Source of the DNA: Bacillus sp. BA3
GTDB lineage: Bacteria; Bacillota; Bacilli; Bacillales; DSM-1321
Direction of reading: 5' to 3'
DNA length: 64,000 nucleotides
Assembly: GCA_002835675.1 (NCBI GenBank)
Contig: PIZR01000002.1
Location: 969,878-1,033,877, forward strand
The translations under genes were made by a program, and so were the position numbers. The notes beneath the pieces are model-generated. The model was not told where the DNA came from. It did not search any database and saw only the letters and a list, made by a program, of their open reading frames with translations. Positions 7,989 to 17,014 of the stretch are shown one piece after another (within the stretch, counting starts at the first letter, position 1; every line of letters begins with the position of its first letter).

Positions 7989-8960
7989 TCAATCGGAAAT
8001 CACTTTTAGATACATGCCCTTTGAAGCTTTTTTGTAGGCTTCAATTCCCATTTTCTTGACTTTTTCCGATACACTGGATGATATCACCAATTGGGTTCCT
8101 TGAATAACTGAAGGATCTATCAGGCGCATTTTATTTTTCCGATGTATATCGTATTCCACTTGATCTTCTTTCAACTTTACATTACCATGGATCCGTTTTA
8201 ACAGGTTTTGAACTTCATGGTCTTCAGTGAAGCTTAACAAGCACATGACTTCTTCATCTGTACCGAGTATGTCATCAAGGCTGATCAGTTTTTTTGCTAA
8301 AGCCACTTTTAAGGTCTTTGCCAAGATATCATAGCCATATATATTAAGTGGGTTCATGAAAAAATCAATAACTTCGCTGTAATACGTTTTCACAAACCAT
8401 TCCGCCGATTCAATATTATCCAGATACATCCTTCCATTTATTATGATTACATGTTCTAGGAATTCTTTAATGGCTTCGATGGTGATATGTCCATATTGAT
8501 ACATATCCCGGAGAGTATAATCTACCCGATCGGCACATAACTCAGGTGCTGGCTGTTCAAGCAATTCCCATTTTGATTGAAAAATGACTTTACGATCATA
8601 TCCATATTCCTTCAGTATAAATGGGATTTCGGATTCCATAATGACTTGTTCATATATTTTTTCATGATAATCTTCATCCTTACAATCCAGAACGAAATCA
8701 ATTACATGTGAGAATGCAGTGTGGGATACGTCATGCAGCAAGCCCGCGATTTGTTCCTCCAATGAACCTCCAAGCGCTTTTATTAAAAGCATCACACCAA
8801 TTGAATGGTCAAATCGTGTGACATCCCACTTCTCATTAACTAAATAACTTGCCCCGCCTTGATGTATCCCCTTCAATCTTTGGACCGGTTTACTTACTAT
8901 CAGCCCTTCCAGAACTCCCTCTACAATGTGTTCCCCATAGATACTATCCGAAACTATCAA
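7989..8960 (-). CDS. HD-domain phosphohydrolase (YdhJ-like)
   Basis: A 323-residue cytoplasmic HD-superfamily protein. The metal-binding motif is visible as RFDHSIGV (about residues 49-56) and LLHDVSHTAFSH (about 75-86), followed by an aspartate-bearing CADRVDYTLRDM segment near 142. This arrangement is shared with dNTP triphosphohydrolase-like HD proteins and B. subtilis YdhJ; the true substrate is not known. The start is TTG with GGAGG about 8 nt upstream. It may share a promoter region with the small gene further downstream (9007-9291 lies upstream on the same strand with a 46-nt gap), so the two could form an operon. Confidence 0.82.
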   Translation of the reverse strand: MIVSDSIYGEHIVEGVLEGLIVSKPVQRLKGIHQGGASYLVNEKWDVTRFDHSIGVMLLIKALGGSLEEQIAGLLHDVSHTAFSHVIDFVLDCKDEDYHEKIYEQVIMESEIPFILKEYGYDRKVIFQSKWELLEQPAPELCADRVDYTLRDMYQYGHITIEAIKEFLEHVIIINGRMYLDNIESAEWFVKTYYSEVIDFFMNPLNIYGYDILAKTLKVALAKKLISLDDILGTDEEVMCLLSFTEDHEVQNLLKRIHGNVKLKEDQVEYDIHRKNKMRLIDPSVIQGTQLVISSSVSEKVKKMGIEAYKKASKGMYLKVISD

Positions 8961-9006
8961 TAACTGCCGCCTCCACCATTAGTTTACTCATTACAGACAG
9001 GTGATT

Positions 9007-9291
9007 TCACTGATTTTTTTCTGTAAAAATTATTTCTCCCTTTTGATTTTGCTCATATTGCTTTTTTACCAAATTTTCCAATTCCTCTTCATCATTCAAA
9101 TCGACATCACTCGGATTGTCCTCATCAACTCCATCTATGATCACCATTTCATTTATTATTACCTGTTCTCGTGGATACACTTCAAAAATGTCTTCTACAG
9201 GAATTGTTTTATCTTTATACGGTTTATTGAATAAAAAAAAAGCCGTCAAGACTATGAAAATTGATGTCAAAATACCGAATTTCTTTTTCAT
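9007..9291 (-). CDS. Small membrane-anchored acidic protein, function unknown
   Basis: A 94-residue protein with a basic start (MKKKFG), one hydrophobic helix (residues about 7-21) and a strongly acidic exterior part (many D/E between 50 and 75). GAGGGGATGG lies before the ATG. I do not recognise the family. It ends 46 nt before the HD-domain gene on the same strand, so it may be the first gene of that operon. The topology suggests an anchored protein with the bulk outside the membrane; it could instead be a signal peptide. Confidence 0.6.
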   Translation of the reverse strand: MKKKFGILTSIFIVLTAFFLFNKPYKDKTIPVEDIFEVYPREQVIINEMVIIDGVDEDNPSDVDLNDEEELENLVKKQYEQNQKGEIIFTEKNQ

Positions 9292-9501
9292 TTATCCATC
9301 CCCTCAAAGCTCCAATAATATCCTTATAATACCATATAAGGGTATTAAAGTTAAAAATAAAAACGCTGCAATGTCCTGAATGCTCCCCTTTGCAACACTG
9401 GTGGAATTCCGCTTCAGTAAATGGTAAAGTTTATCTTTAAAAACAGGAATTTATTATTCAATCTAATATTTGACATTTGGAAATCAGTGAGCTATCATCC
9501 T

Positions 9502-9520
9502 AATTAACCAGTGGTCAATT
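9502..9520. promoter_or_regulatory. Candidate TetR operator 1 (autoregulation)
   Basis: AATTAACCAGTGGTCAATT, an imperfect palindrome (one mismatch) ending 19 nt before the tetR start. The half-site GGTCAATT is shared with the second site at 10121-10137. Confidence 0.65.
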
Positions 9521-9537
9521 AATAAGGAGGTGACAAG

Positions 9538-10107
9538 ATGTCGCCAAGGAAATCGGCAGGTAAAGAATTATCCAGGGACATGGTGTTGAATGAAGCTAGA
9601 AACCTTTTTGCAACGTTAGGGTATTCTAATGTCTCCATGAGGCAATTGGCTAAATCATTGGATTGCAGCCATGGAGCCATTTATTATCATTTTAAAAATA
9701 AGGCGGAAATATTTTATAGTTTGGTAAAAACGGATTTCTCCGTTTTAAATAATTTAATCGATGATATCATCATGTCGGAAAAGGATTCTTCTGTAAAAAT
9801 GGAAAAGATTTTATTGTGCTTCTTGGAGTTCGGTCTAACCCAACAAAATCATTATTCCATCATGTTTTTATCGAAGGAAAAAGAAATTCAGCAGTTACTT
9901 CAATTTGATTCTAATAAAACATATGAAAAGCTCATCCAGTCCCTGACGGACCTAACGGACAACAAATTGAATCCTGCATCCATATGGTCGATTTTTCTTT
10001 CTCTTCACGGATTTATAACTTTTTATATTAATTCTGAGCTAACTTATCAAGATGTAAAAGGCTTAGCTTATTTTCATGTAAAAAATATCATCAGGAACAT
10101 CATATAA
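9538..10107 (+). CDS. TetR/AcrR-family transcriptional regulator
   Basis: A 189-residue repressor-type protein. The N-terminal helix-turn-helix is clear: LSRDMVLNEARNLFATLGY, then SMRQLAKSLDCSHGAIYYHFKNKAEIF (about residues 37-63). The C-terminal ligand-binding helices are diverged, as usual for the family. AAGGAGG precedes the ATG. It sits 50 nt upstream of a DUF4260 gene on the same strand. The same TTGACC-N3-GGTCAA-type palindrome lies before both genes, so it probably represses itself and that gene. The inducing ligand is unknown. Confidence 0.87.
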   Translation: MSPRKSAGKELSRDMVLNEARNLFATLGYSNVSMRQLAKSLDCSHGAIYYHFKNKAEIFYSLVKTDFSVLNNLIDDIIMSEKDSSVKMEKILLCFLEFGLTQQNHYSIMFLSKEKEIQQLLQFDSNKTYEKLIQSLTDLTDNKLNPASIWSIFLSLHGFITFYINSELTYQDVKGLAYFHVKNIIRNII

Positions 10108-10120
10108 TTTTTTGAATATT

Positions 10121-10137
10121 ATTGACCATAGGTCAAT
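10121..10137. promoter_or_regulatory. Candidate TetR operator 2 (before the DUF4260 gene)
   Basis: ATTGACCATAGGTCAAT, a perfect 17-bp palindrome in the 50-nt gap between tetR and the DUF4260 gene. Confidence 0.7.
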
Positions 10138-10157
10138 TAAACATTGGAGGTTTTAAT

Positions 10158-10505
10158 ATGGTAAAGAAATACCTTCATATTGAAGGACTCATGGTCCTTT
10201 TAGCGGTGATTTACATCTATTCGTTATATGAATTCAGCTGGTGGATTTTCCTTCTATTGATTTTATCGCCTGATGTTTCCATGCTGGCCTACCTGATCAA
10301 TGATCGGATTGGAGCAAGGGTTTATAACTTATTTCATACTTATACTCTGTCCATCTTCATGATTTTGCTAGCCATTTTTCTAAAGTCTGATGCATTGATG
10401 CTGATTGGTTTAATTTGGACTGCGCATATTGGAATGGATCGCTTATTTGGATATGGCCTTAAATACACATCATCCTTCAAAGCTACACACATTCAAAGGT
10501 TGTAA
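10158..10505 (+). CDS. DUF4260-family membrane protein
   Basis: A 115-residue integral membrane protein with about four helices and the family signature HIGMDRLFGYGLKY near residue 92. The ATG at 10158 has TTGGAGG 8 nt upstream; the longer frame from 10122 would run through the operator. Function of the family is unknown. Its pairing with a TetR regulator through a shared operator is the only functional clue, and suggests induction by a small molecule. Confidence 0.8.
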   Translation: MVKKYLHIEGLMVLLAVIYIYSLYEFSWWIFLLLILSPDVSMLAYLINDRIGARVYNLFHTYTLSIFMILLAIFLKSDALMLIGLIWTAHIGMDRLFGYGLKYTSSFKATHIQRL

Positions 10506-10513
10506 TAGCTTAA

Positions 10514-10545
10514 AAGGCAGTGTGATTACGCATCACACTGCCTCC
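10514..10545. terminator. Bidirectional terminator between DUF4260 gene and queE
   Basis: AAGGCAGTGTGAT / ATCACACTGCCT hairpin with T-rich flanks on both sides, between convergent genes. Confidence 0.8.
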
Positions 10546-10557
10546 GCTTTCTTTTCT

Positions 10558-11286
10558 TTATACGCCCCGCTTGTTACCCCATATATAGGTATGCAGCTGG
10601 GGCAGGACTTTCACATCATTCAATTCATCATCTGTTATCACTTTATCAATTAACTCTTCGTACTTCTTCAATAGGCCGCTGATCAATTGACGATCATCCG
10701 CCGTCCTGCTGTCGTCATTGCCGACCTGCAGATAAAAAGGAATTTCCGGGTAACGCCCATGTACATGTTTGGCATATTGATAATCTTCCTCGTTAAATAC
10801 GACGATTTTCAATGAGACATGGTTTTCAGGATTTCGATTGGCAAGGTTCGAGATGATTTTGTCGAGCACCGTAAAGTCGGTGTTCATTCCAGAGCTCGGC
10901 GGCTTAGGTGAAATAGTCAGTTCATCAATATCGAGAAACCAATCCTGCCATCGGCTCCCTTGGGTTTCGACACCTATTTTCATTTTATTTTCATGTAAGA
11001 TCGCTATCAAGCCGTTTAGGTTTTTCAGCAGAGCCGGGTTTCCTCCTGATATCGTAACGAAGGAAAAAGCGGAACCCCCAATACGCTTCAGCTCATCCCA
11101 TATTTCTTCGGCAGTCATCTGGACGGTATCTTCCTTACCGGTGCCATCCCATGTAAATGCGGAATCACACCAGGCACACGAATAATCGCAGCCGGCCGTC
11201 CGAACGAACATGGTTTTTTGGCCAATGACCATTCCCTCTCCTTGGATGGTCGGCCCAAAGATTTCCATAACCGGGAGTTTACTCAC
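10558..11286 (-). CDS. queE: 7-carboxy-7-deazaguanine synthase QueE
   Basis: A 242-residue radical-SAM enzyme that converts 6-carboxytetrahydropterin to 7-carboxy-7-deazaguanine in preQ0/queuosine synthesis. The N-terminal GPTIQGEG motif and the cluster motif CDYSCAWCD (C-x3-C-x2-C) are present, followed by TISGGNPAL, ETQG and SPKPPSSGM; the protein ends WGNKRGV. I chose the GTG at 11286, which overlaps the queD stop (GTGAGTAA) and has GGGAGTGG upstream. The frame is open 81 nt further, but that part lies inside queD and does not match the family. It is the last gene of queC-queD-queE; queF is not present after it. Confidence 0.94.
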   Translation of the reverse strand: MSKLPVMEIFGPTIQGEGMVIGQKTMFVRTAGCDYSCAWCDSAFTWDGTGKEDTVQMTAEEIWDELKRIGGSAFSFVTISGGNPALLKNLNGLIAILHENKMKIGVETQGSRWQDWFLDIDELTISPKPPSSGMNTDFTVLDKIISNLANRNPENHVSLKIVVFNEEDYQYAKHVHGRYPEIPFYLQVGNDDSRTADDRQLISGLLKKYEELIDKVITDDELNDVKVLPQLHTYIWGNKRGV

Positions 11287-11752
11287 TTTCCATCCACTCC
11301 CGTCTGGCTTCGGCATAGCTTGTCGGCGTTTCGTACAGTCGAACAAATTCGACTCTAGCACCTTCATATTCTTTTAATGAAAGGGATTCGGCCATTTTTT
11401 CATAAATCCAGACAACCATATTTTCAGCTGTTGTATTCATGAGCGGCAGGGTTTCATTCAAATAACGGTGATCCAGGTGGATTTCAATTTCATTTTTCCA
11501 TATATCCTTGATGTCCCCAAAATCTATCATCAACCCGCGTGAATCTGTATACCCGCTTAATCCGAAAATGACCTTATACGTGTGGCCATGCAGGTTCTTG
11601 CATTTTCCTTCATAATCATGCAGATGGTGTGCCGCATCAAAGGTGAATTCCTTACTCACGAGAACCCTCTTGTTTGTATACTTCAATTGGCTGCGCTGAA
11701 TATCTTCATCTATTTTTTGGAGTTTATCAACTATCGTAAAACCGTACATCAT
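11279..11752 (-). CDS. queD: 6-carboxy-5,6,7,8-tetrahydropterin synthase QueD
   Basis: A 157-residue member of the PTPS/QueD family, which makes 6-carboxytetrahydropterin from dihydroneopterin triphosphate. Zinc-binding histidines are in FDAAHHLH and NLHGHTY, with the conserved cysteine in EGKCKNLHG; the C-terminal region has HRYLNE and the [11 protein letters not shown] segment. Its ATG overlaps the queC stop (ATGATG/TGA) and GGAAGG lies upstream, so it is translationally coupled. The first 25 residues are a variable extension, as in B. subtilis QueD. Confidence 0.94.
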   Translation of the reverse strand: MMYGFTIVDKLQKIDEDIQRSQLKYTNKRVLVSKEFTFDAAHHLHDYEGKCKNLHGHTYKVIFGLSGYTDSRGLMIDFGDIKDIWKNEIEIHLDHRYLNETLPLMNTTAENMVVWIYEKMAESLSLKEYEGARVEFVRLYETPTSYAEARREWMESE

Positions 11753-12414
11753 GAAAGCACCTTCCGTCTGCTTACATAGTCATCCAGTCCTTTTTTCCGC
11801 AGATTACATGCTGGACAATCTCCACAGCCGTCGGAGATGATTCCGTTATAGCAAGTCAGGGTCTTTTCGCGTACAAAATCGAACGCGCCTAGCTGATCCG
11901 CTAGCTCCCATGTTTCCTCTTTATTAAGCCACATTAGCGGCGTATCAATGACGAATGACTGGTCCATCGACAAGTTCAAGGTCACATTCAATGATTTAAT
12001 GAATACATCGCGGCAGTCCGGATATCCGCTGAAATCCGTTTCACAAACACCGGTGACTATATGTTTAGCGCCAATCTGACTCGCCAGCACTCCGGCAAAC
12101 GAAAGGAACAGCAAATTCCTCCCTGGTACGAACGTCGACGGCAATTCCCCTTCTTCTCCGTCCGCCACCGCAATATCACTTCTCGTCAGCGCATTTGGTG
12201 CCAGTTGGTTCAGCAGCGACATGTCAAGGATATGATGGTTTATGCCCAATTCCTTGGCAATGTTTTGAGCGCATTCGATTTCCAAGCTATGCCGCTGGTT
12301 ATAATCGAACGTCACCGCTTCCACTTCCTCAAATCTCTCCATCGCCCAGAACAGGCACGTCGTACTGTCCTGACCTCCGCTAAACACAACCACTGCCTTT
12401 TCTTTCTTCTTCAT
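11749..12414 (-). CDS. queC: 7-cyano-7-deazaguanine synthase QueC
   Basis: A 221-residue ATP-dependent enzyme that turns 7-carboxy-7-deazaguanine and ammonia into preQ0. The PP-loop [11 protein letters not shown] is at about residues 10-20, and the C-terminal zinc site has four cysteines in the region CYNG...CGDCPAC. The ATG at 12414 has AAGGAG 9 nt upstream; an upstream in-frame start at 12450 would lie inside the leader. It is the first gene of queCDE and is controlled by the preQ1 riboswitch at 12472-12507. Confidence 0.95.
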   Translation of the reverse strand: MKKKEKAVVVFSGGQDSTTCLFWAMERFEEVEAVTFDYNQRHSLEIECAQNIAKELGINHHILDMSLLNQLAPNALTRSDIAVADGEEGELPSTFVPGRNLLFLSFAGVLASQIGAKHIVTGVCETDFSGYPDCRDVFIKSLNVTLNLSMDQSFVIDTPLMWLNKEETWELADQLGAFDFVREKTLTCYNGIISDGCGDCPACNLRKKGLDDYVSRRKVLS

Positions 12415-12436
12415 TTCTATAAAACTCCTTTTTACG

Positions 12437-12471
12437 GAAAAAAACAGCACCCTAAGAAAAGAGCACTGTTT
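12437..12471 (-). terminator. Terminator of preQ1 riboswitch 2
   Basis: AACAGTGCTC / GGTGCTGTTTTTTT hairpin on the minus strand, between the aptamer and queC; nearly the same as the copy at 6579-6609. Confidence 0.78.
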
Positions 12472-12507
12472 CTCCTTAGTTTTTTTGAGAGGGTAGCTAG
12501 AACCTCT
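12472..12507 (-). ncRNA. preQ1-I riboswitch aptamer (queCDE)
   Basis: Same core as at 6610-6645: AGAGGTTCTAGCTACCCTCT, A-rich linker, CTAAGGAG. In B. subtilis the class I preQ1 switch also precedes the queC operon and terminates transcription when preQ1 is bound. Confidence 0.95.
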
Positions 12508-12544
12508 TCCGCCTTAACGCGGAATATTATATTTTTCCAAGTCA

Positions 12545-12573
12545 ATAGTAACTTGAAAACGATAAGAAATCAA
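12545..12573 (-). promoter_or_regulatory. Sigma-A-type promoter of the queCDE leader
   Basis: Minus strand TTGATT, 17-nt spacer, TACTAT; the matching element at 6678-6706 has the same hexamer spacing and a similar spacer. Confidence 0.68.
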
Positions 12574-12697
12574 GATGTTTATATTAAGAGAACATTGGAT
12601 CTGATGGAAAATTTGGTTAACTTTTCATTGCTTAAATATCCTTTTATTTATCCGATAAAACAGTGTGAATAAAATATCGATAAAGGGGCCCAATAAT

Positions 12698-14377
12698 TTG
12701 AAAAGCATTAAAGCAAAGGTATTGGTGGCATTTTCACTCATCATATCTTTATGTGTCATCTTAGGAGCATTCAACATCTACAGCAGCAACAAGTCACTGG
12801 TATATTCCCAGGATATCATCAAAAAGGAGCTTCCGCTTCTTATCCAAGACGAAAAGCTGCTATACAATCTAGCACAAAGAACCGCATACGCCCGGGCATA
12901 TATTCTTTATGGTGACAAGAGTTATAAAGAAGGGTTCTTACAATATACCGAAGAAAGCCAGGTCATCCAGGAGGATCTCCTTGCCTTAAGCGATTCTGTT
13001 AAAGCGAAGGAATTAATCGAGAAAAGCGTGGATTGGAGGACGATGATTGTAGACCGGGTGTTTCCACAATATGAAAATGGAAATGAAGAACGCGCTAAAG
13101 AAATACTCGAAAATGAAGTGGCGCCAATAAGCAATGAAGTTATGGAGGGTTTCAAGGAGCTTGCTTCGGAACGCGAGGAATTGATTGTCGCTTCAGGTGA
13201 AACCGTCATCACCAACGGGAAATCGGTTAAGACGACAAGTATCATCATATCCATTGCGGCAGTCCTTATCGGCCTTGTCCTTGCGGTTGTCACTGCCAAC
13301 CTCATTACCACCCCCCTCCTTAAAATCAGGGATAGGATGAAAATGGTGGCTGCAGGAGAGCTGAATCATGAGCCCCTGGAGCAAAAGTCAAATGATGAAA
13401 TGGGCGAACTAACGGTATCCGCCAATCAAATGCAGAAAGACCTTCGTGATACGATTGAAAAAATGCTCATTGTTTCGCAATCCGTTTCCAACCAAAGCGA
13501 AGATCTGACTCAATCAGCAAATGAAGTGCAGCAGGGCACCAAACAGATAGCGACTACTATGTATGAACTTTCGGAAGGTTCGGAGTCACAAGCCAACCGG
13601 GCATCTGAAATGGTTCGCATCATGGATGATTTCACCGGCAGGATTAAGCTTGCCCACCTAGAAGGGGTGGATGTAGCTAACAGTTCAACCGAAATCCTTT
13701 CCTTGACCAAGGAAGGCACCACTTTAATGCGCAGTTCGGTCCAACAGATGCAAAGTATTGATGGGATTGTCAAAAATGCCGTAGAGCAAGTGAAAGGACT
13801 CGATTCTCAATCACAGCAAATTTCGCAGCTTGTGCAGGTCATCAAGGATATATCCAATCAAACTAATCTATTGGCGCTGAATGCAGCCATAGAAGCTGCT
13901 CGTGCTGGTGACCATGGCAAGGGCTTTGCCGTCGTCGCCGATGAAGTGCGGAAACTCGCTGAAGAGGTCACAGACTCCGTTGGGGATATCACCAATATTG
14001 TCTCCGCCATTCAAACAGGTTCAAAAACGGTCGTCCACTCCCTGGAAGATAGTTATACTCAAGTGGATGAAGGCACGAAACAAATCACGCTCACAGGGCA
14101 AACCTTTGAAACAATCAATCATTCTGTCGGGAATATGGAAATGAAAATACTGCATATAACAGACGAATTGAACTATATTTCCATAAATAGCCAAAAAATC
14201 AATCAGGCTATCGAAGATATCGCAGCCGTTTCTGAAGAGTCCGCGGCAGGAATCGAACAAGTCTCCGCCTCCGCTCAGCAATCCAGCTCTTCGATGGATG
14301 AAATCACGAATCATGCCAGTGAACTTGCATCTTCGGCAGAACTGCTCACTGAACAGGTTAAGAAGTTCCAATTATGA
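12698..14377 (+). CDS. Methyl-accepting chemotaxis protein (four-helix-bundle sensor)
   Basis: A 559-residue transducer. It has a first membrane helix (about residues 6-28), an extracellular region of about 150 residues with heptad-like helices (4HB_MCP type), a second helix (about 180-203, [15 protein letters not shown]), a HAMP domain, and a long cytoplasmic signalling coiled coil. The signalling tip is clear: [20 protein letters not shown] and [15 protein letters not shown]. It should control CheA; the ligand is unknown. I chose TTG 12698 because AAAGGGG lies 9 nt upstream; the GTG at 12665 has no site. A terminator follows directly. Confidence 0.88.
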   Translation: MKSIKAKVLVAFSLIISLCVILGAFNIYSSNKSLVYSQDIIKKELPLLIQDEKLLYNLAQRTAYARAYILYGDKSYKEGFLQYTEESQVIQEDLLALSDSVKAKELIEKSVDWRTMIVDRVFPQYENGNEERAKEILENEVAPISNEVMEGFKELASEREELIVASGETVITNGKSVKTTSIIISIAAVLIGLVLAVVTANLITTPLLKIRDRMKMVAAGELNHEPLEQKSNDEMGELTVSANQMQKDLRDTIEKMLIVSQSVSNQSEDLTQSANEVQQGTKQIATTMYELSEGSESQANRASEMVRIMDDFTGRIKLAHLEGVDVANSSTEILSLTKEGTTLMRSSVQQMQSIDGIVKNAVEQVKGLDSQSQQISQLVQVIKDISNQTNLLALNAAIEAARAGDHGKGFAVVADEVRKLAEEVTDSVGDITNIVSAIQTGSKTVVHSLEDSYTQVDEGTKQITLTGQTFETINHSVGNMEMKILHITDELNYISINSQKINQAIEDIAAVSEESAAGIEQVSASAQQSSSSMDEITNHASELASSAELLTEQVKKFQL

Positions 14378-14381
14378 CACT

Positions 14382-14413
14382 AGCAATTTCCCGAATGCGG
14401 GAAATTGCTTTTT
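14382..14413 (+). terminator. Terminator of the chemoreceptor gene
   Basis: AGCAATTTCCC / GGGAAATTGCT hairpin followed by TTTTTCCC. Confidence 0.85.
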
Positions 14414-14815
14414 CCCTTCCATTATAAGGGTTGTTTCATTTTCGTATATTCGGGGAATAAATAACTATACACAATAATGAACCATTAAAAAACAAATCTA
14501 TCAGAAGTGGCTGGAAGTGAATATTTTCCTTTGTTTTCAGAATATTTAGTGTATAATTGATTAAAGGAATATTTTAACTTAAATATTCATTACTTCCAAT
14601 ACCTGCTACTGCAAATCCCGACATTTCCTTTCAACATGCACGAGAACATATACCCAGTAAGGTTCCATTGCATGCTTTCTCTCGAATCAAGCCATTCACA
14701 ACTTTATTCACACAAAAACACGATTCCCACTTCAAATTTTTTAAAAAGGTTAAATTTCACTAATGATATGATACTATTAAACCAAGACCTTTTAACCCCA
14801 TAAGGAGGAATTCAT
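14414..14815. other. Intergenic region without a supported gene
   Basis: About 400 nt, AT-rich. I see a TATAAT-like hexamer near 14551 and TATGAT near 14766, but no well-spaced -35 partner. No reading frame has a ribosome binding site. Confidence 0.4.
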
Positions 14816-15031
14816 ATGAAACGTTTTTTCAAATTCATAACAGATTTTAACGAAAGAAAAGCACTGGAACGGGAAACCGATGAATTCTTTCGCAAAGAAT
14901 ACGAAAATTATATGAAGATGAATCCTGACAATCAAGGAAAAAGAAGGAGATTAACTCCTAGATTTTATGTGATTGATGGCGGTAAAAAGGGCTCCAACCT
15001 TGAAATTTCTGACAGAAAGAAATCCAGTTGA
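14816..15031 (+). CDS. Small basic/acidic soluble protein, unknown function
   Basis: A 71-residue protein, MKRFFKFI..., with a predicted charged helix in the first 40 residues and a conserved-looking RRRLTPRFYVIDGG segment (about 43-56). AAGGAGG lies 6 nt before the ATG, and a terminator follows about 110 nt later, so I regard it as real. It has no membrane helix or cysteine. I do not recognise the family. Confidence 0.65.
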   Translation: MKRFFKFITDFNERKALERETDEFFRKEYENYMKMNPDNQGKRRRLTPRFYVIDGGKKGSNLEISDRKKSS

Positions 15032-15144
15032 CCTGATTCCTTCCATAATCAGCTACCCAGGCTGCAGTTCAAGACTCCCCAACGTTAAATCTCCAGATGA
15101 ACGGAGATTCGTGACCATTCCATTCATTTGCAATATATAAGCCG

Positions 15145-15173
15145 AAAGCTCAGAAATGCTTCTGAGCTTTTTT
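15145..15173 (+). terminator. Terminator downstream of the small gene
   Basis: AAGCTCAGAA / TTCTGAGCTT hairpin with a T-run (TTTTTTATTTT). Confidence 0.82.
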
Positions 15174-15817
15174 ATTTTGCATTCATCTATAAACACTATA
15201 TCTATAGAAGAAACTAGGTATTTTTTTAAAAAATGGGTTAACTTTATTTTATTTCATGTTTTAGGTAAAAGATCAATGATAGACCCATGGGTATTACCTA
15301 AGGAAAAAACCGGTAAATATCAAAAAAAAGAGATGTGTTCTTTTACTCATCTTTGTCCATATTCAAAAGAGTTCAACTAATTGAGTCGTTAGATGCAATA
15401 TTTCACATTGAATGACAAATGCTTAAAAATTGTTACGTTTATGTCAAACAATGGGTAGAAACAATTAACAAACTGTAATAAACCTCACTTTTCAAAAACA
15501 ATTATTATTCAAATATAGCCATTATGAATTAGGTTTAAATGCTCATGAATCTATTTTGATTCTAATCAAAATGGGTTTTTATTAAATTTTCCATAATTTA
15601 GTGTAAATAAACCGAGGATTCCCTTGATTTCCAGCCATATCTTTGTACTCATAAAACAATTTATCCCATTAGATACTATTACACTCCAATATACATTTAT
15701 TTGAAAAAGTTGATAATAACTATATTGCAATAGAATAATTGACTCTTGCCTATTAAGTTTAAAATCATGTAGTGTGTATTCAGTAAATCAAATATTTAAA
15801 AAAAGAGAGGTTAAAAA
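15174..15817. other. Long intergenic leader of the pgs cluster
   Basis: About 640 nt, strongly AT-rich, without a supported gene. It must hold the pgsB promoter; a TTGACT near 15741 is the best -35 candidate but has no good -10 at the right distance. The unusual length fits a promoter with several regulators, as the pgs operon has in B. subtilis; that is inference. Confidence 0.4.
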
Positions 15818-16999
15818 ATGGCACCAATATTTATTTGTGCGATCTTTTTGCTTGGCTATGGCATTTTCGAACAAAAGCGCCATCAGAAGCGTCTCGACTC
15901 CATCCCGGTACGTGTGAATGTGAATGGGATCCGAGGGAAATCGACTGTAACGCGTCTGATTACAGGTGTGATCCAGGAAGCTAAGTACAAAACAGTAGGT
16001 AAAACAACCGGTACATCAGCAAGAATGATCTATTGGTTTACCGACAAGGAAAAACCGATTGTACGCCGACCGGAAGGACCCAACATAGGAGAACAACGGC
16101 GTGTAATTAAAGAAGTTGCCGATTTAGGAACCGAGGCGTTGGTTTGTGAATGTATGGCCGTACAGCCTGACTATCAACTAATCTTCCAAAACAAAATGAT
16201 CCAAGCAAACATCGGGGTCATCGTGAATGTATTGGAAGACCATATGGATGTCATGGGACCGACTTTGGATGAGGTTGCTGAAGCCTTCACCGCTACCATT
16301 CCCTATAATGGTCACTTAATAACCATCGAAAGTGAATACTTGGACTTTTTCAAGCAAATTGCCAAAGAACGCAACACAAAAGTGATTGTTGCAGATAACT
16401 CCAGAATTTCGGAAGAATTTCTACGCGAATTCGACTATATGGTATTTCCGGATAATGCATCCCTCGCATTGGCCGTTGCGGAAGCTTTGGGCATTGATGA
16501 AAAAACAGCATTTCGCGGCATGTTGAATGCGCATCCCGATCCAGGTGCCATGCGGATCACCAAATTCGGAGATCCCATCCAGCCAACTTTCTTTGTCAAT
16601 GGCTTTGCTGCCAATGACGCGTCATCGACGTTGAACATCTGGGAACGAGTCAATACATTCGGATACAGCACAGAACCTCCTATCGTCATCATGAATTGCC
16701 GTCCCGACCGTGTGGACCGTACCGAGCAATTTGCTAGAGATGTATTGCCTTACATAAAATCTGAAATCGTCATATCAATTGGTGAAACCACATCACCGAT
16801 CACTCGGGCATTCGAGCAAGGTAAATTGGATACAAAAGAGTATTGGGATTTGGAAAACTGGTCAACTGAAGAAATCGTGGCCCGCCTCCGCCCAATGATG
16901 AAAAATCGCATCGTCTACGGTGTCGGGAATATTCACGGTGCAGCGGAACCATTAATTGAAGCATTCATGAAATCTAAAACGAAGCAAAAAGCGAGTTAA
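15818..16999 (+). CDS. pgsB: Poly-gamma-glutamate synthase subunit PgsB/CapB
   Basis: A 393-residue protein related to Mur-type amide ligases. One N-terminal hydrophobic segment is followed by the P-loop NGIRGKSTVTRL (about residues 33-44), then ALVCECMAVQPDYQ and NVLEDHMDVMGPT. It is the ATP-dependent catalytic subunit that adds glutamate to the gamma-linked chain at the membrane. Length and motifs match PgsB/CapB. AGAGAGG lies before the ATG. It is the first gene of pgsB-C-A-D-E. Confidence 0.95.
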   Translation: MAPIFICAIFLLGYGIFEQKRHQKRLDSIPVRVNVNGIRGKSTVTRLITGVIQEAKYKTVGKTTGTSARMIYWFTDKEKPIVRRPEGPNIGEQRRVIKEVADLGTEALVCECMAVQPDYQLIFQNKMIQANIGVIVNVLEDHMDVMGPTLDEVAEAFTATIPYNGHLITIESEYLDFFKQIAKERNTKVIVADNSRISEEFLREFDYMVFPDNASLALAVAEALGIDEKTAFRGMLNAHPDPGAMRITKFGDPIQPTFFVNGFAANDASSTLNIWERVNTFGYSTEPPIVIMNCRPDRVDRTEQFARDVLPYIKSEIVISIGETTSPITRAFEQGKLDTKEYWDLENWSTEEIVARLRPMMKNRIVYGVGNIHGAAEPLIEAFMKSKTKQKAS

Positions 17000-17014
17000 G
17001 TAGGAGGAACCTTA

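Noticed and set aside
7947..8009. A 20-codon frame with GGGAGGAG upstream, start of a possible small gene
   Set aside because: Very short, ends inside the 3' end of the opposite HD-domain gene, and codes for nothing recognisable. Could be a gene remnant; not enough support.
15156..15380. A 74-codon frame in the pgs leader
   Set aside because: Begins inside the terminator T-run, AT-rich composition, no ribosome binding site.
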